Assembly (NCBI RefSeq): GCF_001428335.1
Contig: NZ_LMSG01000001.1
Coordinates: 372,841 to 436,840, forward strand
Source of the DNA: Arthrobacter sp. Soil762
GTDB lineage: Bacteria; Actinomycetota; Actinomycetes; Actinomycetales; Micrococcaceae
DNA length: 64,000 nt
Direction of reading: 5' to 3'
Shown: positions 1 to 9,480 of the stretch, piece after piece
How positions within the stretch are numbered: position 1 is the first letter of the stretch
How the letters are laid out: the number at the start of each line of letters is the position of its first letter
The notes under the pieces: generated by a model
What the model was told of the DNA's origin: nothing
Databases searched by the model: none
The model's input: only the letters and a program-made list of their open reading frames with translations
Translations under genes and position numbers: made by a program

Positions 1-1
1 C

Positions 2-1030
2 CTCGGATTCATCTCCGAAGTGGGTGTGGCCGGCCTGACCCTCGGGGGCGGCCTCGGCTATCTGACCCGCAGGTTCGGGTGGACTGTGGACAACCTTGAG
101 GACGTTGAGATTGTCACATCCGACGGGCTGGTCCGCACCGCCAGCCGTAAAGAGAACCCGGATCTGTTCTGGGGCGTCCGCGGCGCGGGGGCTAATCTTG
201 GCGTGGTCACGCGCTTCGCGCTCCGGCTGCACCAAGTGGGGCCCACAGTGTATGGCGGCCTCATCGCCTGGCCTTTCGAACGCACCGACGAAATCCTCGG
301 TACGTACCGGACAATCACGTCCCGCGCGCCACGCGAGCTCGCCGTGTGGCTGATCCTCATGACTGCCCCGGCGGAACCTTTCATTCCTGTACGGTGGCAG
401 GGCAAGAAGCTCTGCGCCATGGCAGTTTGCTACAGCGGCGAACTCCAAAACGTCCCGGAAGTTATGGCATCCATCCGGGAAATTGGTGATCCCGCCGTGG
501 ATCTCCTGGCGGAGCAGCCGTACACACAGGTCCAGTCCTATCTGGATGACAGTGAGCCGAAGGGCCTCCACTACTACTGGAAGACGGAGTATGCCGACGG
601 GCTGAGCGACGGTCTGCTCTCCACCATCCGCGAGCTCTTCGATGGCTGCCCCATAGAGGGGGCCGAGCTCGGTATCCTTCACCTCGCCGGCGCCCTGAAT
701 GAGCACCCTGAGGATGACGGTGCGGTGGGCAACCGAAACGCCCGGTACGTCATCGGATCCAATGGCATGTGGGACCCCGGCGATCCCGCCGCGAACACGT
801 ACCGAACGTGGATCCGAGAATCATGGGAGCGGCAACGTCCGTTCACAGCCGGTCGCAGTTACATCAACTTCCAGACAGCGGACGAGGGGCAACAACAGGT
901 CCGGGCCGCCTACGGCACCAACTATGAACGCCTGGTTCAGGTGAAAACGAAGTACGATCCCGATAATTTGTTCAGAACCAACCGCAACATTGCCCCATCC
1001 GTTCCTGCCAGCGAATCCAGAGGCGGCTGA
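2..1030 (+). CDS. FAD-linked oxidase, berberine-bridge-enzyme type, 5' end outside window
   Basis: Flavoprotein oxidase/dehydrogenase of the FAD_binding_4 (PCMH) family with a C-terminal BBE segment. The reading frame is open from base 2, so the N-terminus, including most of the FAD pyrophosphate site, lies upstream. Visible are the glycine-rich GLTLGGGLG stretch and the GVRGAGANLGVVT motif of the FAD fold. The end carries the YINFQTADEGQ...YDPDNLFRTNRNI block diagnostic of BBE domains. Such enzymes oxidise alcohols, sugars or secondary metabolites with O2; the substrate cannot be read from the sequence. A strong hairpin follows the stop. Family call is firm, function open. Confidence 0.85.
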   Translation, partial: LGFISEVGVAGLTLGGGLGYLTRRFGWTVDNLEDVEIVTSDGLVRTASRKENPDLFWGVRGAGANLGVVTRFALRLHQVGPTVYGGLIAWPFERTDEILGTYRTITSRAPRELAVWLILMTAPAEPFIPVRWQGKKLCAMAVCYSGELQNVPEVMASIREIGDPAVDLLAEQPYTQVQSYLDDSEPKGLHYYWKTEYADGLSDGLLSTIRELFDGCPIEGAELGILHLAGALNEHPEDDGAVGNRNARYVIGSNGMWDPGDPAANTYRTWIRESWERQRPFTAGRSYINFQTADEGQQQVRAAYGTNYERLVQVKTKYDPDNLFRTNRNIAPSVPASESRGG

Positions 1031-1042
1031 GGGAGCCAACGC

Positions 1043-1087
1043 ACGACGGCGGCGGGTCACCTTTGAAGGGTGACCCGCCGCCGTCGT
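1043..1087. terminator. Bidirectional hairpin terminator between convergent genes
   Basis: Perfect 19-bp inverted repeat (arms 1043-1061 and 1069-1087, 7-base loop) between the flavoprotein gene and pdxS, which converge here. On the plus strand it is followed by ACTACTTTTAG. It shares the ACGACGGCGG core with hairpins near 34.57, 44.22 and 52.83 kb. Confidence 0.8.
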
Positions 1088-1103
1088 ACTACTTTTAGAG
1101 CTG

Positions 1104-2030
1104 TTACCAGCCGCGCTCGGAGAGGCGGTGCGGCTGCGGGATTTCGTCCACGTTGATGCCCACCATGGCTTCGCCGAGGCCGCGGGAGGCCTTGGCGATG
1201 ACGTCGGGGTCATCGAAGAACGTGGTGGCCTTGACCACGGCAGCGGCACGCTGGGCCGGGTTTCCGGACTTGAAGATACCGGACCCGACGAACACTCCGT
1301 CGGCGCCGAGCTGCATCATCATCGCAGCGTCGGCCGGAGTGGCGATGCCGCCCGCGGTGAACAGCACCACGGGGAGCTTGCCGGCGGCGGCAACTTCCTT
1401 GACCAGTTCGTACGGGGCCTGCAGTTCCTTGGCCGCGACGTAAAGCTCGTCCTCGGCCAGGGCGGCCAGCTTGGCGATCTCGGCGCGGATCTGGCGCATG
1501 TGCCCGGTGGCGTTGGAGACGTCGCCGGTGCCGGCCTCACCCTTGGAACGGATCATGGCCGCGCCTTCGTTGATGCGGCGCAGCGCCTCACCGAGGTTGG
1601 TGGCACCACAGACGAAGGGAACCTTGAAGTTCCACTTGTCGATGTGGTGGACGTAGTCGGCCGGGGTCAGGACCTCTGACTCGTCAATGTAGTCCACGCC
1701 CAACGACTGCAGGACCTGGGCCTCCACGAAGTGGCCGATCCTCGCCTTGGCCATCACCGGGACGGAAACGGCTTCGATGATCTTGTCGATCATGTCCGGG
1801 TCCGACATGCGGGACACGCCGCCCTGGGCACGGATATCGGCCGGAACGCGTTCCAGGGCCATAACTGCAACGGCACCGGCGTCTTCGGCGATGCGGGCCT
1901 GTTCAACATTGACGACGTCCATGATGACGCCGCCCTTGAGCATCTCAGCCATGCCGCGCTTGACGCGGTTGCTGCCCGTGACGCTGTTCGCGGACGAACC
2001 GGCTTCGCTGCTTACATCAGGTGTAGACAC
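1104..2030 (-). CDS. pdxS: Pyridoxal 5'-phosphate synthase lyase subunit PdxS
   Basis: PdxS makes PLP from ribose 5-phosphate, glyceraldehyde 3-phosphate and ammonia supplied by the glutaminase PdxT. The 308-residue product is a complete TIM barrel. Asp38 (IMDVVN), the imine-forming Lys95 (VMAKARIGH) and the second lysine, Lys163 ([10 protein letters not shown]), are all present, as is the phosphate loop [14 protein letters not shown]. The GTG start at 2030 is chosen because AGGGG lies just upstream and the product then has normal length; a longer frame to 2081 has no support. pdxT is not adjacent, which is less usual. The 131-base gap to the upstream phosphatidyltransferase gene suggests an own promoter. 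Confidence 0.95.
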   Translation of the reverse strand: MSTPDVSSEAGSSANSVTGSNRVKRGMAEMLKGGVIMDVVNVEQARIAEDAGAVAVMALERVPADIRAQGGVSRMSDPDMIDKIIEAVSVPVMAKARIGHFVEAQVLQSLGVDYIDESEVLTPADYVHHIDKWNFKVPFVCGATNLGEALRRINEGAAMIRSKGEAGTGDVSNATGHMRQIRAEIAKLAALAEDELYVAAKELQAPYELVKEVAAAGKLPVVLFTAGGIATPADAAMMMQLGADGVFVGSGIFKSGNPAQRAAAVVKATTFFDDPDVIAKASRGLGEAMVGINVDEIPQPHRLSERGW

Positions 2031-2161
2031 AAAAACCCCTATGGGTAGATAGATGATCTTCGCCGGGCGTGAGGGCGGCAAGAAACCGAAAGTACACGCA
2101 CCGGGTTGCCGGATCCATTGACCGGGCAGTCACAATACTAGTCCCACGGCAGGCGGCGGGC

Positions 2162-2785
2162 TTAATCAGAAGCCGCGGACTCCGCAAAGGCCTGGCGATG
2201 GACGGTGGCTACGCGCTGGATGATCGTGATGAGGCTGGCCAGGGCCAGGAGTCCAAGCGTCACCAGAAGAACCACCGGGGGCAATCCCAGGCCGGTAAAT
2301 CCGGTGACCACCAGCACCGAAACCAATCTCTCGGCGCGCTCGGCGATGCCCACATTCGCCGTGAAGCCAAGGGATTCGGCCTTGGACCGCGCATACGAGA
2401 CCACCATGCCCAAAACGAGGCACAGCATGGCGGCGACGGCGATGGCGTAATCGGCGCCCCCGGTGAAGAACCAGATGGCCACACCCGCGAACAGCGCGCC
2501 GTCGGCGATCCTGTCCAGGGTGGAGTCCAGGAAGTTTCCCCAGCGGCCGCCGGTGTCCCGCAGCCGGGCCATAATGCCGTCAAGCACGTCCGAGAAAATG
2601 AACGCGGTAATGAACAGGGTCCCCCACCAGAGCTGGCCGAGGGGGTAGAAGACCAACGCACCCACCACCACGCCGGCAGTTCCGATGACCGTCACAGCAT
2701 CAGGGGAAACACCGATTTTCAGGAGCCAGCGCGCAAGCGGAGTGAAAAGCGCGGTGAAAAACCCGCGCGCATGCCTATTCAGCAT
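2162..2785 (-). CDS. CDP-alcohol phosphatidyltransferase, PgsA1-like (phosphatidylinositol phosphate synthase candidate)
   Basis: Integral membrane enzyme of 207 residues that transfers a phosphatidyl group from CDP-diacylglycerol to an alcohol. The full CDP-AP signature is present: Asp66, Asp69, Gly70, Ala73/Arg74, Gly83, Asp87 and Asp91 (DVLDGIMAR ... GNFLDSTLD). About six hydrophobic segments follow. The ATG at 2785 overlaps the end of the HIT gene by 11 bases, indicating translational coupling. In Mycobacterium tuberculosis the same thrS-HIT-pgsA1 order encodes the phosphatidylinositol phosphate synthase, hence the assignment by synteny. The acyltransferase and mannosyltransferase genes that follow pgsA1 there are missing here; pdxS comes next. 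Confidence 0.85.
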   Translation of the reverse strand: MLNRHARGFFTALFTPLARWLLKIGVSPDAVTVIGTAGVVVGALVFYPLGQLWWGTLFITAFIFSDVLDGIMARLRDTGGRWGNFLDSTLDRIADGALFAGVAIWFFTGGADYAIAVAAMLCLVLGMVVSYARSKAESLGFTANVGIAERAERLVSVLVVTGFTGLGLPPVVLLVTLGLLALASLITIIQRVATVHRQAFAESAASD

Positions 2786-3362
2786 CCGTCTCCCCGGGCC
2801 AGGCCTCTGCAACCTGCTGGCGGACTTCATCCAGGGTCTGCGTAATGGCCTTGGTCTGGGCAATGATGGGGAAGAAGTTGCCGTCCCCGCCCCAGCGCGG
2901 CACGATGTGCTGGTGCAGGTGCGCGGCGATTCCTGCCCCGCCCACTACGCCCTGGTTCATGCCGAGGTTGAACCCGCCCGGGTTCGCCACCTTACGCAGG
3001 ACCCGCATGGCCGTCTGGGTGATCTCCGCAAATTCCGCGGTCTCTTCCACCGTGAGGTCCGTGTAGTCCGGGACATGCCGGTACGGGCAGACCAGGAGGT
3101 GCCCCGGATTGTAGGGAAACAGGTTGAGGACCACGTAACAGGTCTTCCCCCGGTAGACGATCAGGGCTTCCTCGTCAGTCCGGCCCGGACCCACGCAGAA
3201 GGGACAGTCGTTCTCGTTCTTGAACTGGTGCTGGCCGCCCTTGATGTAGGCCATCCGGTGCGGAGTCCACAGGCGCTGGAAAGCATCCGGCACGCCCGCG
3301 AGCTCAAAGTCATCTGTCACGCCGGCATCCCCTGGATAGCCTGCGCCTGTGTTCTCCTGCAC
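2775..3362 (-). CDS. HIT family protein, diadenosine tetraphosphate phosphorylase-like
   Basis: Histidine-triad nucleotide hydrolase/transferase of 195 residues. The catalytic triad motif is His148-Leu-His150-Gln-His152 (HLHQHIVPRW), and a CPFC pair near residues 53-56 could bind zinc. The protein resembles the mycobacterial AP4A phosphorylase encoded between thrS and pgsA1, and sits in the same place here, 17 bases after thrS. It would split dinucleoside tetraphosphates, by-products of aminoacyl-tRNA synthetases, which gives its position next to thrS a rationale. Substrate is inferred from synteny; the family is certain. Confidence 0.88.
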   Translation of the reverse strand: MQENTGAGYPGDAGVTDDFELAGVPDAFQRLWTPHRMAYIKGGQHQFKNENDCPFCVGPGRTDEEALIVYRGKTCYVVLNLFPYNPGHLLVCPYRHVPDYTDLTVEETAEFAEITQTAMRVLRKVANPGGFNLGMNQGVVGGAGIAAHLHQHIVPRWGGDGNFFPIIAQTKAITQTLDEVRQQVAEAWPGETDAE

Positions 3363-3379
3363 CGTGTTGTCCGTTTCCG

Positions 3380-5389
3380 CTAGCTGGTCCGGTTACGGAC
3401 GGCTTCCGTGATCCGCTTGACGGCCTCTGCCACCGGCACGCCGTTGTCCTGGCTCCCATCACGGAAGCGGAAGGACACCGCGCCTGCCTCGGCGTCGTCG
3501 CCGCCGGCGATCAGGACAAACGGGATCTTATCCTTGCTGGCGGTGCGGATCTTCTTGGGGAACCTGTCCGAGGACGTATCCACCTCGGCGCGGATGCCCG
3601 CCGCCTTGAGCTGGTCAACGACGTCGAACATGTATTCGTTGAACGTTTCGGCCACCGGGATGCCCACCACCTGCACGGGGGAAAGCCACGCGGGGAACGC
3701 GCCGGCGTAGTGCTCGGTGAGAACACCCATGAACCGCTCGATGGAACCGAAGAGCGCACGGTGGATCATCACAGGACGCTGGCGGGTGCCGTCGGCTGCC
3801 TGGAATTCCAGCTCGAAGCGTTCCGGGAGGTTGAAGTCCAGCTGGATGGTGGACATCTGCCAGGTTCGCCCGAGTGCGTCCTTGGTCTGGACGGAGATCT
3901 TCGGGCCGTAGAAGGCCGCGCCGCCCGGATCCGCGACGAGTTCCAGGCCGGATTCCTCAGCCACTTCGGCGAGTGTCCGGGTGGCTTCTTCCCAGGCTGC
4001 ATCTTCGCCGACGTACTTCTCCGGGTCCTTGGTGGACAGCTCCAGGTAGAAGTCGTTCAGGCCGTAGTCCTTCAGCAGGTCGAGCACGAACTTGAGGGTC
4101 TTGGTGAGTTCGTCCTTCATCTGCTCTCGGGTGCAGTAGATGTGGGCGTCGTCCTGTGTCATGCCACGGACCCGGGTCAGTCCGTGTACCACGCCGGACT
4201 TTTCGTACCGGTACACCGAACCGAATTCGAAGAGACGCAGGGGCAGTTCGCGGTAGGACCGTCCACGCGAGCGGAAAATCAGGTTGTGCATGGGGCAGTT
4301 CATCGGCTTCAGGTAGTAGTCCTGGCCGGGCTTGCGCACGGTGCCGTCCTCGTTGAGTTCCGCGTCCACATGCATGGCCGGGAACATGCCTTCCTTGTAC
4401 CAGTCCAGGTGGCCCGAGACTTCGTACAGGTGGCCCTTGGTGATGTGGGGCGTGTAGACGAACTCGTAGCCGGCGTCGACGTGGCGCTGGCGGGAGTAGT
4501 CCTCCATCTCCTTGCGGATGATGCCGCCCTTGGGGTGGAACACCGGCAGGCCGGAGCCCAGCTCGTCCGGGAAGGAGAACAGGTCAAGTTCGACGCCGAG
4601 CTTGCGGTGGTCGCGCCGCTCAGCCTCGGCGATGCGCTCCTGGTAGGCCTTGAGCGCGTCCTTGGTGGGCCAGGCGGTGCCGTAGATGCGCTGCAGCTGC
4701 TGGTTCTTCTGGTTGCCCAGCCAGTACGCGGAGGAGGACCGGGTCAGGGCGAAGGCGTTGGAGATGAGTTTGGTGTTGGGCAGGTGCGGGCCGCGGCAGA
4801 GGTCGCACCAGACCGTGGTGCCCTCTTTGCGCTCGACATTGCCGTAGATGGTGATGTCGCCGGCGCCGACCTCGACGTTGACGCCCTCGCCGGCTTCGGC
4901 GGCGTTGTTCTTCTTGCCCAGGAGTTCGAGCTTGTAGGGCTCGTTCTTCATGGCCTCGCGGGCCTCGTCCTCGCTGACCACCCGGCGGACGAATTTCTGG
5001 TTCTGGTTGACGATCTTGAGCATCATCTTCTCGAGGGTCTTGAGGTCCTCGGGGGTGAACGGTTCGGCGACGTCGAAGTCGAAGTAGAAGCCGTCGGTGA
5101 TGTACGGGCCGATGCCCAGCTTGGCGTCCGGGCGCAGCTGCTGCACTGCCTGGGCCATCACGTGGGCGGTGGAGTGGCGGAGGACGTCCAGGCCGTCCGG
5201 GGAATCGATGGTGACGCCCTCGATCTCGGCGCCCTCGGGCAGCTCCTGGTCCAGGTCCTTCAGCTCGCCGTTGACGCGGGCAACAACAACATCGCGGCGC
5301 TCAAAGAAGAGTTCCGCACCGGTTGTCCCGGTAGTCACCTTGGTCTCTTCGCCATCGACGATGAGGGTGATCTGCTGGGCATCTGACAC
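3380..5389 (-). CDS. thrS: Threonyl-tRNA synthetase
   Basis: Class II aminoacyl-tRNA synthetase of 669 residues that charges tRNA-Thr. Domains in order: TGS (about 1-65), the tRNA_SAD editing domain with the RGPHLPNT block (about 190-215), the catalytic core with motif 2 region ([14 protein letters not shown]) and the zinc-site cysteine of [10 protein letters not shown], and the anticodon-binding domain (about 565-669). Length is normal. It is the first gene of a probable thrS-HIT-phosphatidyltransferase operon. No T-box leader could be recognised in the 116 bases upstream. Confidence 0.97.
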   Translation of the reverse strand: MSDAQQITLIVDGEETKVTTGTTGAELFFERRDVVVARVNGELKDLDQELPEGAEIEGVTIDSPDGLDVLRHSTAHVMAQAVQQLRPDAKLGIGPYITDGFYFDFDVAEPFTPEDLKTLEKMMLKIVNQNQKFVRRVVSEDEAREAMKNEPYKLELLGKKNNAAEAGEGVNVEVGAGDITIYGNVERKEGTTVWCDLCRGPHLPNTKLISNAFALTRSSSAYWLGNQKNQQLQRIYGTAWPTKDALKAYQERIAEAERRDHRKLGVELDLFSFPDELGSGLPVFHPKGGIIRKEMEDYSRQRHVDAGYEFVYTPHITKGHLYEVSGHLDWYKEGMFPAMHVDAELNEDGTVRKPGQDYYLKPMNCPMHNLIFRSRGRSYRELPLRLFEFGSVYRYEKSGVVHGLTRVRGMTQDDAHIYCTREQMKDELTKTLKFVLDLLKDYGLNDFYLELSTKDPEKYVGEDAAWEEATRTLAEVAEESGLELVADPGGAAFYGPKISVQTKDALGRTWQMSTIQLDFNLPERFELEFQAADGTRQRPVMIHRALFGSIERFMGVLTEHYAGAFPAWLSPVQVVGIPVAETFNEYMFDVVDQLKAAGIRAEVDTSSDRFPKKIRTASKDKIPFVLIAGGDDAEAGAVSFRFRDGSQDNGVPVAEAVKRITEAVRNRTS

Positions 5390-5505
5390 GGGTGTCTCCT
5401 ATTCAAAGTTTTAGGCTTCATAGCTTGCGGCGTACGGGGACCACAGCCAGCCATCGTCAATGCTATCGGTTTCCCGGGAGGCCGACCAACGGGACCCGCG
5501 GCCCT

Positions 5506-8500
5506 TCAGCCGCCCATTCCGGTAATCGCAAGGCTCCGGCTGATCCCGTCCAAAGGATGCGGCACATCGGTGCTCTCCACCCGATCCGCCGCGAACGGCA
5601 GGGATTCCACCCGGCTCAGGTCCCAGGCCATGCTGGCGCTCAGGCTGATTCCCCGGGGACCTGTCCGCCGGGTGGTGCCCCGGATCAGCAGCAGCCTGGT
5701 GCCGAACAGCAACAGACCCGCCTGCTCCTGGGCTTCATGGAAGAACACGGAATCGACGCAGCCGGTGCCGTCGTCGATGCTGATGAACACCACCCGCCGG
5801 CCGCCGCGCATTGGCGGTGTCTGGGTGGCGATGCGCACCCCGGCCACCAGCACCTCGGTGCCGTTGCGCAGGCTCAACAGTTTGTCTGCAGTGGTGACAC
5901 CCAGCCGGTCCAGCATGGGCCGGTGGCTGTCCATCAGGTGGCCGCTGACATCAATGGCCATCAGGTCCAGTTCAGCCCGGACGTTTTCCACCAGGGTGGG
6001 CGCGGGAAGCCCGGGCTTGACGTTCCGCAGCTCCACATCCCCCAGCGGCAGGGACAGCTGCCCGTCCATGATGTCGATGCCCTTCCGGGTACCGCCTGCG
6101 GCCTGGAGCTGTTGCAGGTGCTGGACGAGGTCCGCGCGGTTGGCGGCGCCGCCCGATTCACGGTGCAGGGAGTCAAAGGCACCCAGCTGTGCGAGCCTTT
6201 TGATGCTTGGCTTGCTCAGCCTGGACCGGGCACGGAGGTCAGCCAGGGAGTCGTAGGGCTGGCCGGCGACAATCCGCTTGAGCTCGGTCCCGGACAGGCC
6301 ATAGATTCCGTTAAGGCTCAGCCTGATCCCCAGCTTGCCGGCGTCCGGCCCGTCCGCCACCCGTTCCACCCGGTACTCGGCCTGGCTGCGGTTGATGTCC
6401 AGCGGCAGGATGGGGATGCCCAGCCTGCGGGCCTCGGCCACCAGCAGCCGTTTGGGGTACATGCCGGGATCGTGTTCCCACAGCCCGGCCAGGAAAGCCT
6501 CGGGGTGGTGCGTCTTGAGCCAGGCGGACTGGTATGTGGGAACGGCAAATGCCGCACCGTGCGCCTTGCAGAAGCCGAAGCTGCCAAAGGCTTGCAGGGT
6601 CCCCCAGACCTTGTCCACTACTTCCGGGGTGCACCCCTTGACGCGGGCCTCCTTGCGGAAGAACTCTTCCACTTTCAGCTCGTGGACCTCGTTGCCGAGC
6701 GCCCGGCGGAACTCATCCGCGCGCGCCAGGCCGCAGCCGGTCATTACGTGGAAGGTTTTCAGGATCTGTTCATGGAAGACAGTGACGCCATGGGTTTCCT
6801 GCAGCACGGGTTTCAGGTCGGGGTGCGGGTAGACCTCCGGCGCGAAGCCGTGCCGGTGCTCCAGGAAAGGCCGCACCATGTCCGATTTCATGGGGCCGGG
6901 CCGGAACAGCGAAATGTCGATGATGAGGTCGTTGAACTCACGCGGCGCCAGCTTGCCGATCAGTTCACGCTGGCCGGGTGACTCGATCTGGAAGCAGCCC
7001 AGGGTGTGGGTGCTGCGGATCAGTTCGTAGGTTGGTTCATCATCCAGCGGCACGGCGTTGAGGTCGATGTGGCCGTTCTCGGCGATGTAGTCCGGCCCGG
7101 TCCCGTCAGGACCTGCAGGGTGGGCCCCTGCCGCCACCACTTCCGCTTTGGAAGGGTGGATCCGGATGACTTCCCGGACGGCAAACGCCATCGCGCTCTG
7201 CATCCTGACCCCCAGGACATCAAGCTTGAGCATGCCCATGGGATCCATGTCGTGTTTATCGAACTGGCTCATGGGCAGCCCCAGTCCGCTGGGCTGCACA
7301 GGGGTCCGGTCAAGCAGCGTGGCATCGCCCAGGATCACCCCGCAGGGATGCATGGAGATATGGCGGGGCAGCCGGTCCAGCCGTTCCGTCAGGTCCACCA
7401 GCAGGTCAAGCTGCTGGTTTTCGGCGAAGTCCCGTTGTTCCACCCGGCCAGCGAACTCCCGCAACTCAGGTTTCTCAACCAGTGCCTCACGGAATTTCCG
7501 GGCCGAAAAACGCCACAGCTGCTTGGCGATCTCACCGACGTCGTCATCGTCCATCCCCAGGGCCATCCCGGCGTCGCGGACGGCACCGCGGGCGCGGTAC
7601 CCGTTCTGCATGCTCATCAGCGTGACGCGCTCGGAACCGAAGCGGTCAAAGATCCGCCGGTACACGTTGTGCCGTTCGGCGCTTTCGACGTCGATGTCGA
7701 TGTCCGGCAACGTGGCCCGGTCCCGGGACAGGAAGCGTTCGAAGATCAGGTCGTGTTGCAGGGGGTCCACCTGGCTGACATCAATCAGGTAGTTGACCAG
7801 GCTGGAGGCCCCGGAACCGCGGGCGGCCGCCCTGACCCCCATGTCCATGATCATCCGGGAGACCTCCGCGACCGTGAGGAAATAGGAGGAAAACCCGAGG
7901 TTCCTGATGATTCCCAGCTCGTGCTCCAGCCGCGAGCGCATGTCCTTGTGGGCTGAGCCTGATATTCCGGGGAACCGCCTGCTGATCCCGGCCTCACAGC
8001 GCTGCACCAGTTCATCGTGCGGGTCCTGGCTGATGCCAATAACCGATGCCTCGGGGACCACCGGCTGCTTCCAGCCCATGTCAGTCACCGGGTCAATCCG
8101 GCAGAAGTCGGCGAGCGCCTCGGTCTGTGACATCAGCTGCTTGAGGTCCGCTGCGCCATACCCTGCGGCGCGGATGATTTCCTTGCCGAGCTGAAGCATC
8201 TGCGCTGATGATTTGAGCCAGGCCTGCCCGTTGGGCTGGAGCAGCGGTTCGGCCGCGAGTTCGGAGAGGGACTTCAGCGTCCGGGCGGAGTCGAGCACGT
8301 CCGCTGTGGCGGCCCCGTCCTCTGCGCAGTAGCGGACCGCGTTGGTGAGGACGGCCGGTACGTGGTGTTCTTCCGCGAGTTTGAGCATTCGTACTGCGTG
8401 GGCAGTGCTCAGGGGCGCTCCGGGGGCAGTGAGTTGGGAAACGACTTCCGCTACCAGGGTTCTTGGGGGCATGGCGTCCAGCCAGCTTTTGAAAAGGGTG

Positions 8501-8994
8501 CGCGGACGAAGGTAGCGCCGGCCGCTCATGGCCCGTCCAACGTCGGAATCCGGGCCAATCAGGACCGTCAGGACCGGTTTCAGGGTTTTGGGGTCGAGCG
8601 TGCGGGAGGCGAGTTCGGCGCGGGTGACCGCCACGGGCACCGCTCCCCCGGCTTTGCCGGAGGTGCGGGCATGGGCATCGGACACCAGCCGGCACAGTGC
8701 GCGGTAGCCCGCTCCGTTGTTGTGGCCGCGGGCGAGCACCACTACCCTGCCGGCGAGCTGGGTGCGGTGGTCGCCGTCGTCGTCGAAAACCGCAAGGTCC
8801 ACCCCCACGATGGGGTCGATGCCGGCTTCCATGCAGGCTTTGAGGTGTTTGATGGTGCCGTAGAGGCCGTCCCGGTCCGTGCAGGCGAGCGCGGTTGCGC
8901 CGTCCGCGGCGGCAACCTGGGCCAGTTCGTCGGGCCAAGCAACGCCATAGTGTGCGCTGAAGGCCGTGGAAACGTGAAGGTGGGAGAAGCTCAT
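5506..8994 (-). CDS. dnaE2: Error-prone DNA polymerase III alpha subunit DnaE2 (ImuC)
   Basis: C-family DNA polymerase of 1162 residues, used for translesion synthesis and induced mutagenesis. An N-terminal PHP domain begins with SHLHVSTAFSAHYG. The polymerase aspartates lie in PDIDIDVE (about residue 430) and KLDVLGVRM (about residue 590). Helix-hairpin-helix segments and an OB-fold (about 1040-1080, VLVAGVRIATQ) follow; the replicative beta-binding tail is absent, as usual for DnaE2. The ATG overlaps the DUF6504 stop as ATGA, so the two are one SOS-controlled transcription unit. imuA'/imuB are not in the window, so the partner Y-family protein must be elsewhere. Confidence 0.95.
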   Translation of the reverse strand: MSFSHLHVSTAFSAHYGVAWPDELAQVAAADGATALACTDRDGLYGTIKHLKACMEAGIDPIVGVDLAVFDDDGDHRTQLAGRVVVLARGHNNGAGYRALCRLVSDAHARTSGKAGGAVPVAVTRAELASRTLDPKTLKPVLTVLIGPDSDVGRAMSGRRYLRPRTLFKSWLDAMPPRTLVAEVVSQLTAPGAPLSTAHAVRMLKLAEEHHVPAVLTNAVRYCAEDGAATADVLDSARTLKSLSELAAEPLLQPNGQAWLKSSAQMLQLGKEIIRAAGYGAADLKQLMSQTEALADFCRIDPVTDMGWKQPVVPEASVIGISQDPHDELVQRCEAGISRRFPGISGSAHKDMRSRLEHELGIIRNLGFSSYFLTVAEVSRMIMDMGVRAAARGSGASSLVNYLIDVSQVDPLQHDLIFERFLSRDRATLPDIDIDVESAERHNVYRRIFDRFGSERVTLMSMQNGYRARGAVRDAGMALGMDDDDVGEIAKQLWRFSARKFREALVEKPELREFAGRVEQRDFAENQQLDLLVDLTERLDRLPRHISMHPCGVILGDATLLDRTPVQPSGLGLPMSQFDKHDMDPMGMLKLDVLGVRMQSAMAFAVREVIRIHPSKAEVVAAGAHPAGPDGTGPDYIAENGHIDLNAVPLDDEPTYELIRSTHTLGCFQIESPGQRELIGKLAPREFNDLIIDISLFRPGPMKSDMVRPFLEHRHGFAPEVYPHPDLKPVLQETHGVTVFHEQILKTFHVMTGCGLARADEFRRALGNEVHELKVEEFFRKEARVKGCTPEVVDKVWGTLQAFGSFGFCKAHGAAFAVPTYQSAWLKTHHPEAFLAGLWEHDPGMYPKRLLVAEARRLGIPILPLDINRSQAEYRVERVADGPDAGKLGIRLSLNGIYGLSGTELKRIVAGQPYDSLADLRARSRLSKPSIKRLAQLGAFDSLHRESGGAANRADLVQHLQQLQAAGGTRKGIDIMDGQLSLPLGDVELRNVKPGLPAPTLVENVRAELDLMAIDVSGHLMDSHRPMLDRLGVTTADKLLSLRNGTEVLVAGVRIATQTPPMRGGRRVVFISIDDGTGCVDSVFFHEAQEQAGLLLFGTRLLLIRGTTRRTGPRGISLSASMAWDLSRVESLPFAADRVESTDVPHPLDGISRSLAITGMGG

Positions 8995-9326
8995 GCTGTT
9001 TGTGGCCGGAGGGCGTCGTGGATCCGCAGCAGCCTCCAGCGGCCGCTGCCGACATGCCTGCTCAGGTCCAGGGTGAGCGGCTCTCCTGCATCCCGGGGGC
9101 CGGCACTCCGCGGGTCCGCCTGCACTTGGACGCGCCAGATTTCGTGGTCCACCAGCCCCGGCCCGCTGCCGAGCGGCGCACGGCGTTCCTCAGCCCACCA
9201 CTGCCGGCGTTCATACCACCGGACAGGCTCGGCGCACACCGTGTAGTGCCGTCCGGCCCACTGGAGGTTCAGCGGCTGCCCGGCGGGGTTGCAGACGACG
9301 TCCACGGACTCGCTGAACATACCCAT
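8991..9326 (-). CDS. DUF6504 family small protein of the dnaE2 cassette
   Basis: Small soluble protein of 111 residues. The ATG at 9326 is chosen because GGGAGG stands five bases before it; a longer frame to 9431 would run through the SOS operator. The region FSESVDVVCNPAGQP ... VRWYERRQWW ... IWRVQVQ matches my recollection of DUF6504, which often accompanies mutasome or Y-polymerase genes in actinobacteria. It is the first gene of the unit and is translationally coupled to dnaE2 by ATGA. Biochemical role is unknown; context says DNA damage tolerance. Confidence 0.75.
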   Translation of the reverse strand: MGMFSESVDVVCNPAGQPLNLQWAGRHYTVCAEPVRWYERRQWWAEERRAPLGSGPGLVDHEIWRVQVQADPRSAGPRDAGEPLTLDLSRHVGSGRWRLLRIHDALRPQTA

Positions 9327-9350
9327 GGGCGCCTCCCGGAACTGAACGGA

Positions 9351-9376
9351 GCTGATGCAAAATGCTGATGCAAAAG
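9351..9376. repeat. 13-bp tandem duplication in the DUF6504-dnaE2 leader
   Basis: Two adjacent copies of GCTGATGCAAAAT/G (9351-9363 and 9364-9376, 12 of 13 identical) lie between the SOS box and the DUF6504 start, in the presumed 5' untranslated region or core promoter. Confidence 0.8.
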
Positions 9377-9377
9377 C

Positions 9378-9407
9378 AAGGTATTCGAATACATGTTCGA
9401 ATACCTT
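9378..9407. promoter_or_regulatory. LexA/SOS box for DUF6504-dnaE2
   Basis: Perfect inverted repeat with 12-base arms AAGGTATTCGAA / TTCGAATACCTT around TACATG. Its core, TCGAAT-ACAT-GTTCGA (9385-9400), matches the mycobacterial SOS consensus TCGAAC-N4-GTTCGA at all but one base. It lies about 52 bases upstream of the DUF6504 ATG. This fits LexA repression of the mutagenesis cassette. Confidence 0.88.
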
Positions 9408-9480
9408 GAGTCTACGACGACGCTCCGACAAAACCTAGACAGGGGTGGACGGACGGGCAGCAGGGAGGCAGGATTGTGGC

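Noticed and set aside
3710..5386. 558-codon open frame on the plus strand opposite thrS
   Set aside because: Mirror frame of a GC-rich gene; its protein is Val/Leu/Gly-rich with no family resemblance, while thrS on the other strand is certain.
5390..5505. T-box leader upstream of thrS
   Set aside because: Too short (116 bases) and no T-box sequence or specifier stem could be seen.
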